This document shows positions 20,630-28,138 of a stretch of DNA of 37,812 bases, in pieces. Under the pieces are notes generated by a model. That model was not told the DNA's origin, did no database searches, and saw nothing but the letters and a program-made list of their open reading frames with translations. The DNA comes from a virus, in the IMG/VR virus record IMGVR_UViG_3300025655_000111, positions 1 to 37,812 of that record; one strand, 5' to 3'. The position numbers and the translations under genes were made by a program. Every line of letters begins with the position of its first letter. Position 1 is the stretch's first letter.

Positions 20630-23600
20630 TTATCCCATTTTGTATCCACCTATTACTAAGCTTTCACCTACTTTTCTACTATCCATATAAACATTTCCTC
20701 CTTGTTTAACTGCAGCTATTAATTCATCCATTTTAGCATAAAATTCTCTTAATGGAATTACAGCTTCAGGTCCTGCTTCACCTACTAATGCTTTTGTTGG
20801 TTTGTTAACAATACCTCCAGCGGCCATTTCCATATCATAACCGCCGCCCATGTCACCACCCATATCATTATCATTTCTGTCTCTAACAGCTCCTACTAAT
20901 CCTGTTGGGTCTATAGCTTCTAAAGCGCCACCTAGACCTTCTCCTGATGCTAAAGCAGTGCCTGCTGATAATGCTAATCCAGCAACCATACCTATTGGAC
21001 CTAACATACCTAACATGCCTCCCATTCCTCCTCCTCCTTTTCCAATTCTTCTAACAGCATTATTTAGATTTCTAAATAAACCACTCATTTTAGTTTTTAA
21101 ACTTCTAAACATACCTTTCATACTTCTGTTTAAGTCTCTAAACATCTTTTTAGAATCTCGTCCTAATTTTTTAACATTTCTACTTAAACCAGAAGTTATT
21201 CTTCTAAGTCTACTTGATTGTTGTCTATTTGATCTACTAATATCGCGACTAGCTTTTTGCATAGTTCGTTTAGTATCTCTAGCATTTTTATCAGTTTGTC
21301 TTTTTATATCACGAGATGCTTTTTTAGTTAAATTAGATTGTTCTTTAGAGTTTTTATTGGCTTGTTTTTTAAGACTATTAGTTTGTTCTTTAGATTCTTC
21401 TTTTTGTGCTTCTGAAGCCTCTTTAACAGCGTCTACAGCTTCTTTAGAAGGATCTTTAGCAAATCTGCCTTTTTCATCTCTAAATTGACCATTTTTATCT
21501 TGTTGTGGACCTTTTAATGAGTCAGGAATATTTTTGCTAAGACTTTCTGGTAGGTTTTCAACAATTGTATAGGAAGGGTTAGATTTATCACCAATTTGTT
21601 TCTTTTTCCATCCTAGTCCTTCAAACATTTTTCTTCCTAAAAATGTTCCTACATTTCCAAGTATAGTACCTGCTGCTCTTATAGCACCTCCAGCTACTTT
21701 ACCTCCAAATAAGTATCCTAAAGTTGAAATAATAGGATTATTCTTAACAAATTCTCCAATCTTATCTAACATACCAGTAACACGCTTAGCCAGTTTTTCA
21801 GCATTATCAGGCATGTCATTAATAAACTTTTTTACTTCAGGATCTGTTAATAATTTTTGTAATTTTTCACCAAACCAGTCTGCAAATACTTTTTTAACTC
21901 TAATGGCTGCTTCTCTAATCTTTTGAACTAAAGGATCTAAAGCTTTAAAATAACCTAAAGAAGCGGCTTGTTTAGCTCTTTCAATTTCTTCTTCTCTTTC
22001 AGCTAAACTAACTCCTGATTTCATTGCTGCTAATCCGTCTTCTTGTTCATCAACCAAATTACCATTTAATGCTAGGTTGGATTTTTGGTCAGATAACATT
22101 TTAGCTAAATCCTGTCTACTTAAACCAACAGCTTTAGCATATGCTTCCTGTTGAACAACATTCATTTTATTAAACTCTTCAATAGAGCCAGCATTTTTAG
22201 CTATTTCTTCTTGTAATGTAGCTACATCACCATTTAAAGCAGCTTCTCTAGCTTTTTCAAGGTTTAATTCTTTACCTGTTAAGAGTTCAGCTTCCATTTC
22301 AGCAGCTAAACTGTCTTCAATATTTAATAAACTATTTGCTATATCTTCAGCTTTAGCTAATTCTAAACCATATTTTTTAGCGTCTGCTACAATTTTAACT
22401 AATTCTCCTTCTTGGCCTTTAAATCTTAACTTAATTACATCTGAAGTTTTGGCTACATCTCCTAATAATACTTTTTGACTAACTGCTAATTTATTATTTT
22501 TAATAGCAGATAAAGCAGCATCAGCCATATGTTCTGCTACTACTCCTGAATCGTCTCCAGATAATTTAGCAAATTTATGAATATCAGCTAAGTTTTCTGC
22601 GGACATTCCAGCGAATGTATTTAATCCAATAAAGGTTTTTAATGTTTTTTGGCTTAACTTTTCAGTACCACCCATAGCACCATACAAAGCTTCAGCTGAT
22701 TGTACTGAGGCGGCTTGAGTTGGTCCCATTCCTCTTACAGCACCCGCTAGTTTAGAAGCAGCCCCTTGAGCTAAACCTAAACTCCTAGCTAATGAAACAT
22801 TTTCTCCAGATATTTTTTTAGCAGCTTCTAATCCTTCTTGATAACCTTTTTTAAGATGTCCAAATAATTTTTGAACACCGCTGATGAAAAAACCTATCAT
22901 TGCTAAAGGACTAAAAACAGTTGAAATTACTGATCCTAAAGATTTAAAACCAATAGCTGCTCTTTTAAGAAGGCCAGGAAATCCTTTTAATGGTTTAGTA
23001 CCACCTTCTGTCATTTCGTAACGAAATCTTTTCATTTCGGTACTTAAATCCTTAAGTTTGAGATATTTTGATATACCACCAGCACCAATTTTATTTAAGG
23101 CACTATCAATTTTATCAAAAGTTTCAGCAGTTGTAGAAGTAAGAGCTTTTTGGGTTTCAAGAGATTCATTTAAATACTCATTATTAGCTTCTAAAGTTTT
23201 GCTTGTTTGTTGTAATAAAGAATAATTTTGTTCTTCAATACTAAGACTTTCTTTTTCAGCAATTAAAGCGTTGCTTTGTTCAAAATATTGTCGGGCTAAT
23301 TCATCTGCTTTTTCTTTAGCACCTTTAACTCCTAATGTTTCTTGTTCTCTTAATTTAGATAATAATTCTTTTGATTTATCTAAACCTTTCTCTTGTTCTT
23401 TAATGTTTTTAAGTCTTTCAGTTCCTTCTTTACCTATTTCTTTTTCAAGAGTAATTTTTTGTCTAGCTATTTCATTTATTAATTTATCATTTTTAGCTAA
23501 GTCTTTTTGGATGTCATTAATAGAGTTATATTGTGATGCTAATGATTGTGTTAATTTAGTAGCTTTTTTAACTGATTCTACTGCTAAATTATTTTGGGTA

Positions 23601-23776
23601 TAGTTTTCTTTATTAGCTTTATTTAAAAAAGTTATTTTGTCCTTAATTTGACCAACAAGATTTAGCTGTTCAGCTAATAATCTATTAGACTCCTCTAAGT
23701 TTTTTTTCCTTATAGCTTCAACTTTATCATCCTTAGGAGGAGTTTGGGATTTATCTTTACCTGTTTGTTTAGCCAT
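20630..23776 (-). CDS. Tail tape measure protein
   Basis: The 1048-residue protein sits between the chaperone-like pair and baseplate genes. Residues about 1-220 are coiled coil (Lys/Glu/Gln/Leu-rich). A hydrophobic helix follows near 280-300 (VISTVFSPLAMIGFFISGVQ), and the central part is helical and Ala-rich. Residues about 780-930 form a strikingly basic stretch of repeated RD/KK units (RDIKRQTDK, RDTKRTMQKA, RDISRSNR, RLRRITSGLSRN). Next comes a Gly-rich hydrophobic segment (GGMLGMLGPIGMVAGLALSA), then AAGGIVNKPTKALVGEAGPE and AVIPL, the C-terminal signature of many tape measure proteins. It sets tail length and probably enters the host membrane on injection. The gene overlaps nothing and has an ATATTTATA motif upstream. 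Confidence 0.88.
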   Translation of the reverse strand: MAKQTGKDKSQTPPKDDKVEAIRKKNLEESNRLLAEQLNLVGQIKDKITFLNKANKENYTQNNLAVESVKKATKLTQSLASQYNSINDIQKDLAKNDKLINEIARQKITLEKEIGKEGTERLKNIKEQEKGLDKSKELLSKLREQETLGVKGAKEKADELARQYFEQSNALIAEKESLSIEEQNYSLLQQTSKTLEANNEYLNESLETQKALTSTTAETFDKIDSALNKIGAGGISKYLKLKDLSTEMKRFRYEMTEGGTKPLKGFPGLLKRAAIGFKSLGSVISTVFSPLAMIGFFISGVQKLFGHLKKGYQEGLEAAKKISGENVSLARSLGLAQGAASKLAGAVRGMGPTQAASVQSAEALYGAMGGTEKLSQKTLKTFIGLNTFAGMSAENLADIHKFAKLSGDDSGVVAEHMADAALSAIKNNKLAVSQKVLLGDVAKTSDVIKLRFKGQEGELVKIVADAKKYGLELAKAEDIANSLLNIEDSLAAEMEAELLTGKELNLEKAREAALNGDVATLQEEIAKNAGSIEEFNKMNVVQQEAYAKAVGLSRQDLAKMLSDQKSNLALNGNLVDEQEDGLAAMKSGVSLAEREEEIERAKQAASLGYFKALDPLVQKIREAAIRVKKVFADWFGEKLQKLLTDPEVKKFINDMPDNAEKLAKRVTGMLDKIGEFVKNNPIISTLGYLFGGKVAGGAIRAAGTILGNVGTFLGRKMFEGLGWKKKQIGDKSNPSYTIVENLPESLSKNIPDSLKGPQQDKNGQFRDEKGRFAKDPSKEAVDAVKEASEAQKEESKEQTNSLKKQANKNSKEQSNLTKKASRDIKRQTDKNARDTKRTMQKASRDISRSNRQQSSRLRRITSGLSRNVKKLGRDSKKMFRDLNRSMKGMFRSLKTKMSGLFRNLNNAVRRIGKGGGGMGGMLGMLGPIGMVAGLALSAGTALASGEGLGGALEAIDPTGLVGAVRDRNDNDMGGDMGGGYDMEMAAGGIVNKPTKALVGEAGPEAVIPLREFYAKMDELIAAVKQGGNVYMDSRKVGESLVIGGYKMG

Positions 23777-23795
23777 CTTACAATTAAGTTATATG

Positions 23796-23807
23796 TTATA
23801 AATATTT
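23796..23807 (-). promoter_or_regulatory. ATATTTATAACA motif before the tape measure gene
   Basis: The minus strand reads AAATATTTATAACATATAAC, with its core about 20 bases before the tape measure ATG at 23776. No TTTG element is found at the P1-P5 spacing. It belongs to the late-type motif set. Confidence 0.42.
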
Positions 23808-23823
23808 AAACATATAGCTTTTA

Positions 23824-24123
23824 TTATTTTCTTACATTCTGTCTGTAAGTTTGGGCAGCTGCTAATGGATTATTAAAATCAATTTCTGTTGAAGAAGAAT
23901 CTCCCCCTGATGAATTTGATTTATTTTCTTCATCATAATGGTCAAGCATTAATTTAAAAGTAAATTTTCTTAACCAGATAGGCATGTTATAGACAGTATG
24001 CCAGTCATAACCACCTTTACCATGAAATACTATTTCATGTATTTGTTTAAATAAATAAAGTCTATAGTCCGAAGTCAGGCCAAAAAAAGTTGAGATTAAT
24101 TGGTATACGAACGTCCTCCTCAA
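23824..24123 (-). CDS. gp51-like baseplate/tail chaperone ORF, probably translated by +1 frameshift from the gp26-like gene
   Basis: The open frame runs from a TTG at 24123 but has no ATG until MPIWLRKF well inside the conserved region. Only the part from about 24081 on looks like protein: GLTSDYRLYLFKQIHEIVFH, then GKGGYDWHTVYNMPIWLRKF and TFKLMLDHYD, ending with a Ser/Asp-rich tail. I recognise the HEIVFHGKGGYDW...VYNMPIWLRKFTF pattern as similar to gp51-type proteins of T4-like phages. The upstream gp26-like frame ends in NFFWPDFGL with AAC TTT TTT TGG. A +1 shift on the T run gives NLNFF-GLTSDYRL and a fused product of about 338 residues. This resembles the frameshifted chaperone pair upstream of tape measure genes in many phages. 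Confidence 0.68.
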   Translation of the reverse strand: MRRTFVYQLISTFFGLTSDYRLYLFKQIHEIVFHGKGGYDWHTVYNMPIWLRKFTFKLMLDHYDEENKSNSSGGDSSSTEIDFNNPLAAAQTYRQNVRK

Positions 24124-24841
24124 CGCCGTCCTCTGTAGTATGAGTAAAAGTCATATTAATATCTGGCTGGATACTTTTAATATATTCTCTTAAGGCTCTA
24201 GAGTCAGCAGCTAACATATAATTATCTACAAAATCACGAATTGTTTTTCTATCATCATCTCCATTAATAGATAAGATCATATGTTTTAATCTTGTAGTTG
24301 TTTCTGGAGAAGCATTTTTATTAATTTTTTGGATACCTTTAATTTCTCCTTCAATAATTTTTTCATCTTTACCATTTAATAATTTAAATGTAATTTCATT
24401 TTTAGATTTTGGTAAAGTAAATTTGAAAGAGTTAACACCTGGTTCATCGATAAGATCTTCTCTTAATTCAATATTATCTAATTCACCTAACTCAACATTA
24501 TATTCATTTCCTTCATAGGTAAAACTATAATCAGAACCATAACCTAATACACGAGCAGCTACCATTATAGCATTTTTATCACCTACTAATAACTCATCAT
24601 AATCACATTTTGTAAGAATTAATGATTGAAGTAATTTGTCAACTACAATACCTTTTGAAATGTAATTTTGGTTAGTTAAAATGTCTTCTTCTTTAGCAGT
24701 CATGTACTTCATTTCAATAGTTCCTGAATGAAGTGGGCTTGATTTAGGATACAATAATCCTTTTGAAGGTAATTCTACGTGCTCGGAAGGGAATTTAAAT
24801 TTTGATGTTTCTTGAACAACTTGAGTTTCGTTATTTTCCAT
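24062..24841 (-). CDS. gp26-like baseplate hub / tail assembly protein
   Basis: The 259-residue protein has the segments EHVELPSKGLLYPKSSPLHS, GTIEMKYMTAKEEDILTNQN, YISKGIVVDKLLQSLI and, near the end, EDVRIPINLNFFWPDF. This is the pattern of the T4 gp26-like baseplate family (short N-terminal linker, SKGLLYP, then MTAKDEDILTN). Family members help assemble the hub; their exact role is unclear. The gene ends at a TAG at 24062-24064, and a heptamer of T lies seven codons upstream of that stop. It follows the terminator behind the tail tube gene and precedes the tape measure gene, the position where lambda-type phages encode chaperones gpG/gpGT. Confidence 0.78.
   Translation of the reverse strand: MENNETQVVQETSKFKFPSEHVELPSKGLLYPKSSPLHSGTIEMKYMTAKEEDILTNQNYISKGIVVDKLLQSLILTKCDYDELLVGDKNAIMVAARVLGYGSDYSFTYEGNEYNVELGELDNIELREDLIDEPGVNSFKFTLPKSKNEITFKLLNGKDEKIIEGEIKGIQKINKNASPETTTRLKHMILSINGDDDRKTIRDFVDNYMLAADSRALREYIKSIQPDINMTFTHTTEDGVEEDVRIPINLNFFWPDFGL
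24082..24088 (-). promoter_or_regulatory. T7 slippery run, candidate +1 frameshift site
   Basis: The minus strand reads AAC TTT TTT TGG in the gp26-like frame. Two Phe tRNAs on TTT TTT can re-pair perfectly one base forward, placing GGC as the next codon in the gp51-like frame. TGG (Trp) in the A site could add a pause. A homopolymer miscount at this run would give the same picture. Confidence 0.55.
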
Positions 24842-24870
24842 AATCTATTTTTGTTATAACTTTTTATATC

Positions 24871-24882
24871 ATATATAAATAT
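24871..24882 (-). promoter_or_regulatory. ATATTTATATAT motif upstream of the gp26-like gene
   Basis: The minus strand reads ATATTTATATATGATATA directly after the terminator T tract, about 30 bases before the ATG at 24841. A promoter here would restart transcription after the terminator. It belongs to the late-type motif set. Confidence 0.42.
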
Positions 24883-24886
24883 GCCA

Positions 24887-24919
24887 GAAAAAAAGAAGCT
24901 CGCGATTTCTCGCGAGCTT
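24887..24919 (-). terminator. Strong intrinsic terminator after the tail tube gene
   Basis: A perfect 10-bp stem AAGCTCGCGA / TCGCGAGCTT closes a four-base loop, GAAA on the minus strand (24896-24919). On the minus strand the stem is followed by CTTTTTTTC. The stem is far more GC-rich than the surroundings. It should end the sheath-tube transcript and so separate highly expressed tail genes from the baseplate/tape measure genes. A shorter T run on the other side could let it work weakly on the plus strand too. Confidence 0.85.
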
Positions 24920-24939
24920 TTTATGTTTTCTTTTTAAAA

Positions 24940-25428
24940 TTAGAAATTCAATACGCAATAATCCATACCAACAGTCATTGTAAGGTTCACAGCGGCATCA
25001 GCTGTATCCCAGTTATAATCACCGAAGTTGGCTTCTTTAATAAAGGCTCCTTTAATTACCCATTCTGATACAATATCACCTACTGGACCTAAGATATCAA
25101 TGGTTAAGTCTTTTTTATACATGTCTGAGTAACCATCTCTACCTGTTACTGATTCATGATGCATACGTACCCATTCCATTACAGACAAAGCTCCTGATGG
25201 TGTAATAGGATCAAACAATGTCATCTGAATATCACCCCATGTAGTTCTACCTTTAACTTTTCTATAAACGTTAATATGGTTAAGAACAATTTCAGGTTGG
25301 CTCAATGTAACAGCGTTAACACCTTTGATTAAGTATGCCGGAATACCGTCTATGTATAGAATAAATCTATTTGGAGTCTTTGGTTCAAAGGCGGTAAAGA
25401 AAATTTCGTTTGCGTTTAGTATTGCCAT
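24940..25428 (-). CDS. Tail tube protein (gp19-like)
   Basis: The 162-residue protein matches the contractile-tail tube family: MAILNANEIFFTAFEPKTPN, RFILYIDGIPAYLIKGVN, then KGRTTWGDIQMTLFDPITPS, ALSVMEWVRMHHES, DLTIDILGPVGDIVSEWVIK and GAFIKEANFGDYNWDTADAA. The length and the order (directly downstream of the sheath gene) are as in T4-like phages. Hexameric rings of this protein form the inner tube that is driven through the host envelope. A strong terminator follows 21 bases after the stop, consistent with a high-copy transcript. The ATATTTATAATA motif lies about 13 bases before its ATG. Confidence 0.92.
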   Translation of the reverse strand: MAILNANEIFFTAFEPKTPNRFILYIDGIPAYLIKGVNAVTLSQPEIVLNHINVYRKVKGRTTWGDIQMTLFDPITPSGALSVMEWVRMHHESVTGRDGYSDMYKKDLTIDILGPVGDIVSEWVIKGAFIKEANFGDYNWDTADAAVNLTMTVGMDYCVLNF

Positions 25429-25440
25429 TTTATTATTTTA

Positions 25441-25450
25441 TTATAAATAT
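25441..25450 (-). promoter_or_regulatory. ATATTTATAA motif before the tail tube gene
   Basis: The minus strand reads AATATTTATAATAAAATAAT, ending near the ATG at 25428. It could be a late promoter -7 element or a translation leader shared by structural genes. Confidence 0.42.
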
Positions 25451-25465
25451 TCTATCTTTAAAAAA

Positions 25466-27250
25466 TTAACCCGGGAAAGTAGCTCCTGTTGGTAAAATGT
25501 TGAAATCCAAATAAATAAATTCAGCAGTTTTAGTTGGTTGTAAATAGATCTGACCAATTAATTCATTTCTATCAATTACATCTGCTGTGTTATTTGAATC
25601 GTCCATAATTACTTTATAAGCAAACAAACCTTGTTGTTGTTGAACTGATTCTAAATATGGGTTAACTTGGTTTAAGAAACTAGTACGAGTAGCTACTGTA
25701 TTTTGTTCAAATACTAAGTTATTAGCAATATCGCTGATTCTAGTTTTTAAAGCAATTAACAATCTTCTAACATTTACTCTATCCAAAGCAGAAGCTCTAG
25801 TTTGTAATGTTTTCTGACCATATACTACAACTCCTTGTCCTGGGAAAGTAGCTACTGGGTTTACTTTGTTTTGGTAAAGTGTATTTCTATCACTATTAGT
25901 TAATTTCTTTTCAGCACTAATAGCGTTTATAATACCTCCTCTATTCAAACCAGCTGGAGCAAACCATGGAGCAGCAATTGTGTCGTTATTAACATATACC
26001 GCTGGAATCATAGTAGAAGCTGGAACCCAAGTAAATTCACCTGTTAATGGATCAACTGTTTGAACCCAAGGCCAGTAAGTAGCAGCGTATGAAGTATCTA
26101 TTGTATTAGCGTATTGAGATACCGCTGTAACTGTACTACCATATAAAGCCATATCGATCACTGCAATAGCATCTCCTCTGTTTGTAGTATTGTTTACTAA
26201 AGTATTTAATGAAGTTATACCAGTAGCATTGTCATAAGCTAAACCTGGTACTGCGATTACATTATAAGCATATTCATCTTGGTTTGACATGATATCAATA
26301 CCACCAGTAATATTAGCAGCACTTAAACCTTGAATGTTAGTAGAAGTAATATTGTTGTAGTATTTATCGGCTCCACTAGTTCCTAAATTACCTATAGCAT
26401 TTCCAAAGTAACCTTGTTGAGCTACTGGGATTGAAGCTGTAAACTCAGCTTTAGCATTTCCATTGTTATCATAGAAATAAGGAGTTTTATATGGTACTGA
26501 AGTAATAGTAATATAATTACTTCTATTTGGATAGTTTCCAGAAGTATTTACATACTCATATTTACCATTTGAGCCTGTAGCAACTGTAAATGTTTGGTTA
26601 CCAATTACTCTTTCAATGTAGTTTGGTTGAGTTGGGTCTAATGATAAGTTAGTCCAAGTTTCTAATACAACTTTACTATTTGTATTATCATCTCCTCTTC
26701 TTACTAATAATGAAAAAGTTCCTGAAGCTGTATTTGGTGATACAATTTCATAACGTAAGTTATCAATAGTACCATTTGTTAATGAACCACTAGCATCTAT
26801 ACTACCTGAACTGTTTTGGTTAGCTCCATAACTTAATGGAGCGATAGTAAATGAAGCTGATGAGTTAAGGTTTGAAGCAGCGCCTAATTCAACTGTGTTA
26901 ATAATACCTGTAACATCACCGTCATTTTGACTACCGGTAATTGAAATTGCTGATGCAGCTGTGAATGAACCACTAGCTACTCTAGTAACCCATAAACTTT
27001 CTCCTCCGTTTTGGAAGTAGTTATAAGCTGCTGTTGATGTGAAATAAGTGTATTGAGTCGAACCACTCAAAAACGTACCGCCAAAATAAGTCAAATATTC
27101 TGAGAAGCTAGTAATTCTTCTTGGAACATAAGGCTGACCTTTTACTGTTGGACCAACAATAGCTGCTCCAATAGTAGCTGCTGCTTGGCCGGTAACTGTT
27201 AAATCGTTTTCTCTTGCTAATACGCCTGGAGATAAAAGTGTTTCTGCCAT
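25466..27250 (-). CDS. Tail sheath protein (gp18-like)
   Basis: The 594-residue protein starts MAETLLSPGVLARENDLTVT, then AAIVGPTVKGQPYVPRRITS and FSEYLTYFGG: the N-terminal sheath signature with an AxVG(P) and switch to F..Y..YFGG. The middle is a variable, Ser/Thr/Asn-rich beta domain. The C-terminal third is conserved: VNVRRLLIALKTRISDIANN, LVFEQNTVATRTSFLNQVNP, YLESVQQQQG and AEFIYLDFNILPTGATF. Six-fold rings of sheath contract to drive the tube. It lies upstream of the tube gene in the standard order. An ATATTTATAATAG motif is found about 20 bases before the ATG, and a second ATATTTATC further up at 27341-27349. Confidence 0.93.
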   Translation of the reverse strand: MAETLLSPGVLARENDLTVTGQAAATIGAAIVGPTVKGQPYVPRRITSFSEYLTYFGGTFLSGSTQYTYFTSTAAYNYFQNGGESLWVTRVASGSFTAASAISITGSQNDGDVTGIINTVELGAASNLNSSASFTIAPLSYGANQNSSGSIDASGSLTNGTIDNLRYEIVSPNTASGTFSLLVRRGDDNTNSKVVLETWTNLSLDPTQPNYIERVIGNQTFTVATGSNGKYEYVNTSGNYPNRSNYITITSVPYKTPYFYDNNGNAKAEFTASIPVAQQGYFGNAIGNLGTSGADKYYNNITSTNIQGLSAANITGGIDIMSNQDEYAYNVIAVPGLAYDNATGITSLNTLVNNTTNRGDAIAVIDMALYGSTVTAVSQYANTIDTSYAATYWPWVQTVDPLTGEFTWVPASTMIPAVYVNNDTIAAPWFAPAGLNRGGIINAISAEKKLTNSDRNTLYQNKVNPVATFPGQGVVVYGQKTLQTRASALDRVNVRRLLIALKTRISDIANNLVFEQNTVATRTSFLNQVNPYLESVQQQQGLFAYKVIMDDSNNTADVIDRNELIGQIYLQPTKTAEFIYLDFNILPTGATFPG

Positions 27251-27270
27251 GTTTGTGTTTTAATTTATTC

Positions 27271-27282
27271 TATTATAAATAT
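27271..27282 (-). promoter_or_regulatory. ATATTTATAATA motif before the tail sheath gene
   Basis: The minus strand reads ATATTTATAATAGAATAAAT, about 20 bases before the ATG at 27250. A second related copy (ATATTTATC) is at 27341-27349. No TTTG box fits at the P1-P5 spacing. Confidence 0.45.
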
Positions 27283-27359
27283 GTTAAAGTTGTTCAAAAG
27301 TTCATTATTATAAAAACAATTAAGTAGAAACCCTTTCAGTGATAAATATGGTGTTTTTT

Positions 27360-28115
27360 TTAAATATACGTTATTGTATAGAAAAAGTCTGTGTCAAAAG
27401 TTTGGGTTTCAAATTCTAATATATTACCAGCCAAACCATTTACTACTATACCATTTCCAACACCTGCACTTCCAGAAACTGTGGCTGTTACAAAACAATT
27501 TAATCCTAAAGTTTTACCACTTAATTCAGTAATAGTAACAGAAGCAGTAGCTGGGTTACCTGTTTTATCAGCACCAGCAATAAATTTAAGTGAAGCTCCT
27601 GTAACTTTAACACTACCACTTGGAAAATATGTTCCTTCAACAGATGAAACTGATGGTGAGTTAACTACATTTGTTGCCCAAGAAGAAGTTCCAGTTAAGT
27701 TTCCTATAAATAAAGAAGCAGATAACGCGTTTGTAGATGGTTGATACCATAAACCAGAATAATCTGATCCTGAATCAACTAATAATGTAGAGTATTTAGG
27801 ATAACCAGAAGTACTATCTGCTACAAAAGGCACTAAAAATTGATTTGTTGAAGTTACACTACTGCTAACTACTATTTGACTTGCTTTACTAGCTGAGTCT
27901 GCTGTACCAGTCACATTACCTTTTAAACTACCTGTATATCCATCTAAAGAATTTACACTACCTGTTAAAGTTAATGATCCTGAAATTGTAATATCATAAG
28001 CAGCTGCTCCTGTTAGAGCATCAACTGATTGAGATACATGCCAAGACTCAATAGAATAGTTTTGTGAAATTTGGTCTGAGCCTGTAGCAAATATTTGTTT
28101 TAATATAAGTGCCAT
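27360..28115 (-). CDS. Fibre-like structural protein
   Basis: The 251-residue protein is rich in Ser, Thr, Gly, Val and Ala and looks almost entirely beta. It contains low-complexity repeats common in phage fibres: ISGSLTLTGSVNSLDGYTGS, LKGNVTGTADSASKASQIVV and FIGNLTGTSSWATN. Such SLTGTAxxA units build intertwined trimeric fibre shafts. The C-terminal part (about 190-251) could be a small knob. It is encoded between the glycosylation island and the tail sheath gene. The abundance of Ser/Thr makes it a possible target of the phage's own glycosyltransferases, which is inference. Its ATG is preceded by AATATTTATCGC. Confidence 0.68.
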   Translation of the reverse strand: MALILKQIFATGSDQISQNYSIESWHVSQSVDALTGAAAYDITISGSLTLTGSVNSLDGYTGSLKGNVTGTADSASKASQIVVSSSVTSTNQFLVPFVADSTSGYPKYSTLLVDSGSDYSGLWYQPSTNALSASLFIGNLTGTSSWATNVVNSPSVSSVEGTYFPSGSVKVTGASLKFIAGADKTGNPATASVTITELSGKTLGLNCFVTATVSGSAGVGNGIVVNGLAGNILEFETQTFDTDFFYTITYI

Positions 28116-28120
28116 TTAGC

Positions 28121-28130
28121 GATAAATATT
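28121..28130 (-). promoter_or_regulatory. ATATTTATC motif before the fibre-like gene
   Basis: The minus strand reads AATATTTATCGCTAA, ending at the ATG at 28115, in the short gap after the trifunctional enzyme gene. It belongs to the late-type set and would separate this structural gene from the glycosylation island. Confidence 0.38.
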
Positions 28131-28138
28131 ATTATTTT

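Noticed and set aside
20850-21488. Plus-strand ORF of over 200 codons across the tape measure C-terminus
   Set aside because: Hydrophobic low-complexity product, antisense to a recognisable tape measure protein; no other gene uses the plus strand.
27271-27282. TATAAATA read on the plus strand as T4-type late promoters at several gene starts
   Set aside because: In that orientation they would drive transcription away from the genes; no plus-strand genes exist. I treat the minus-strand reading as a separate motif.
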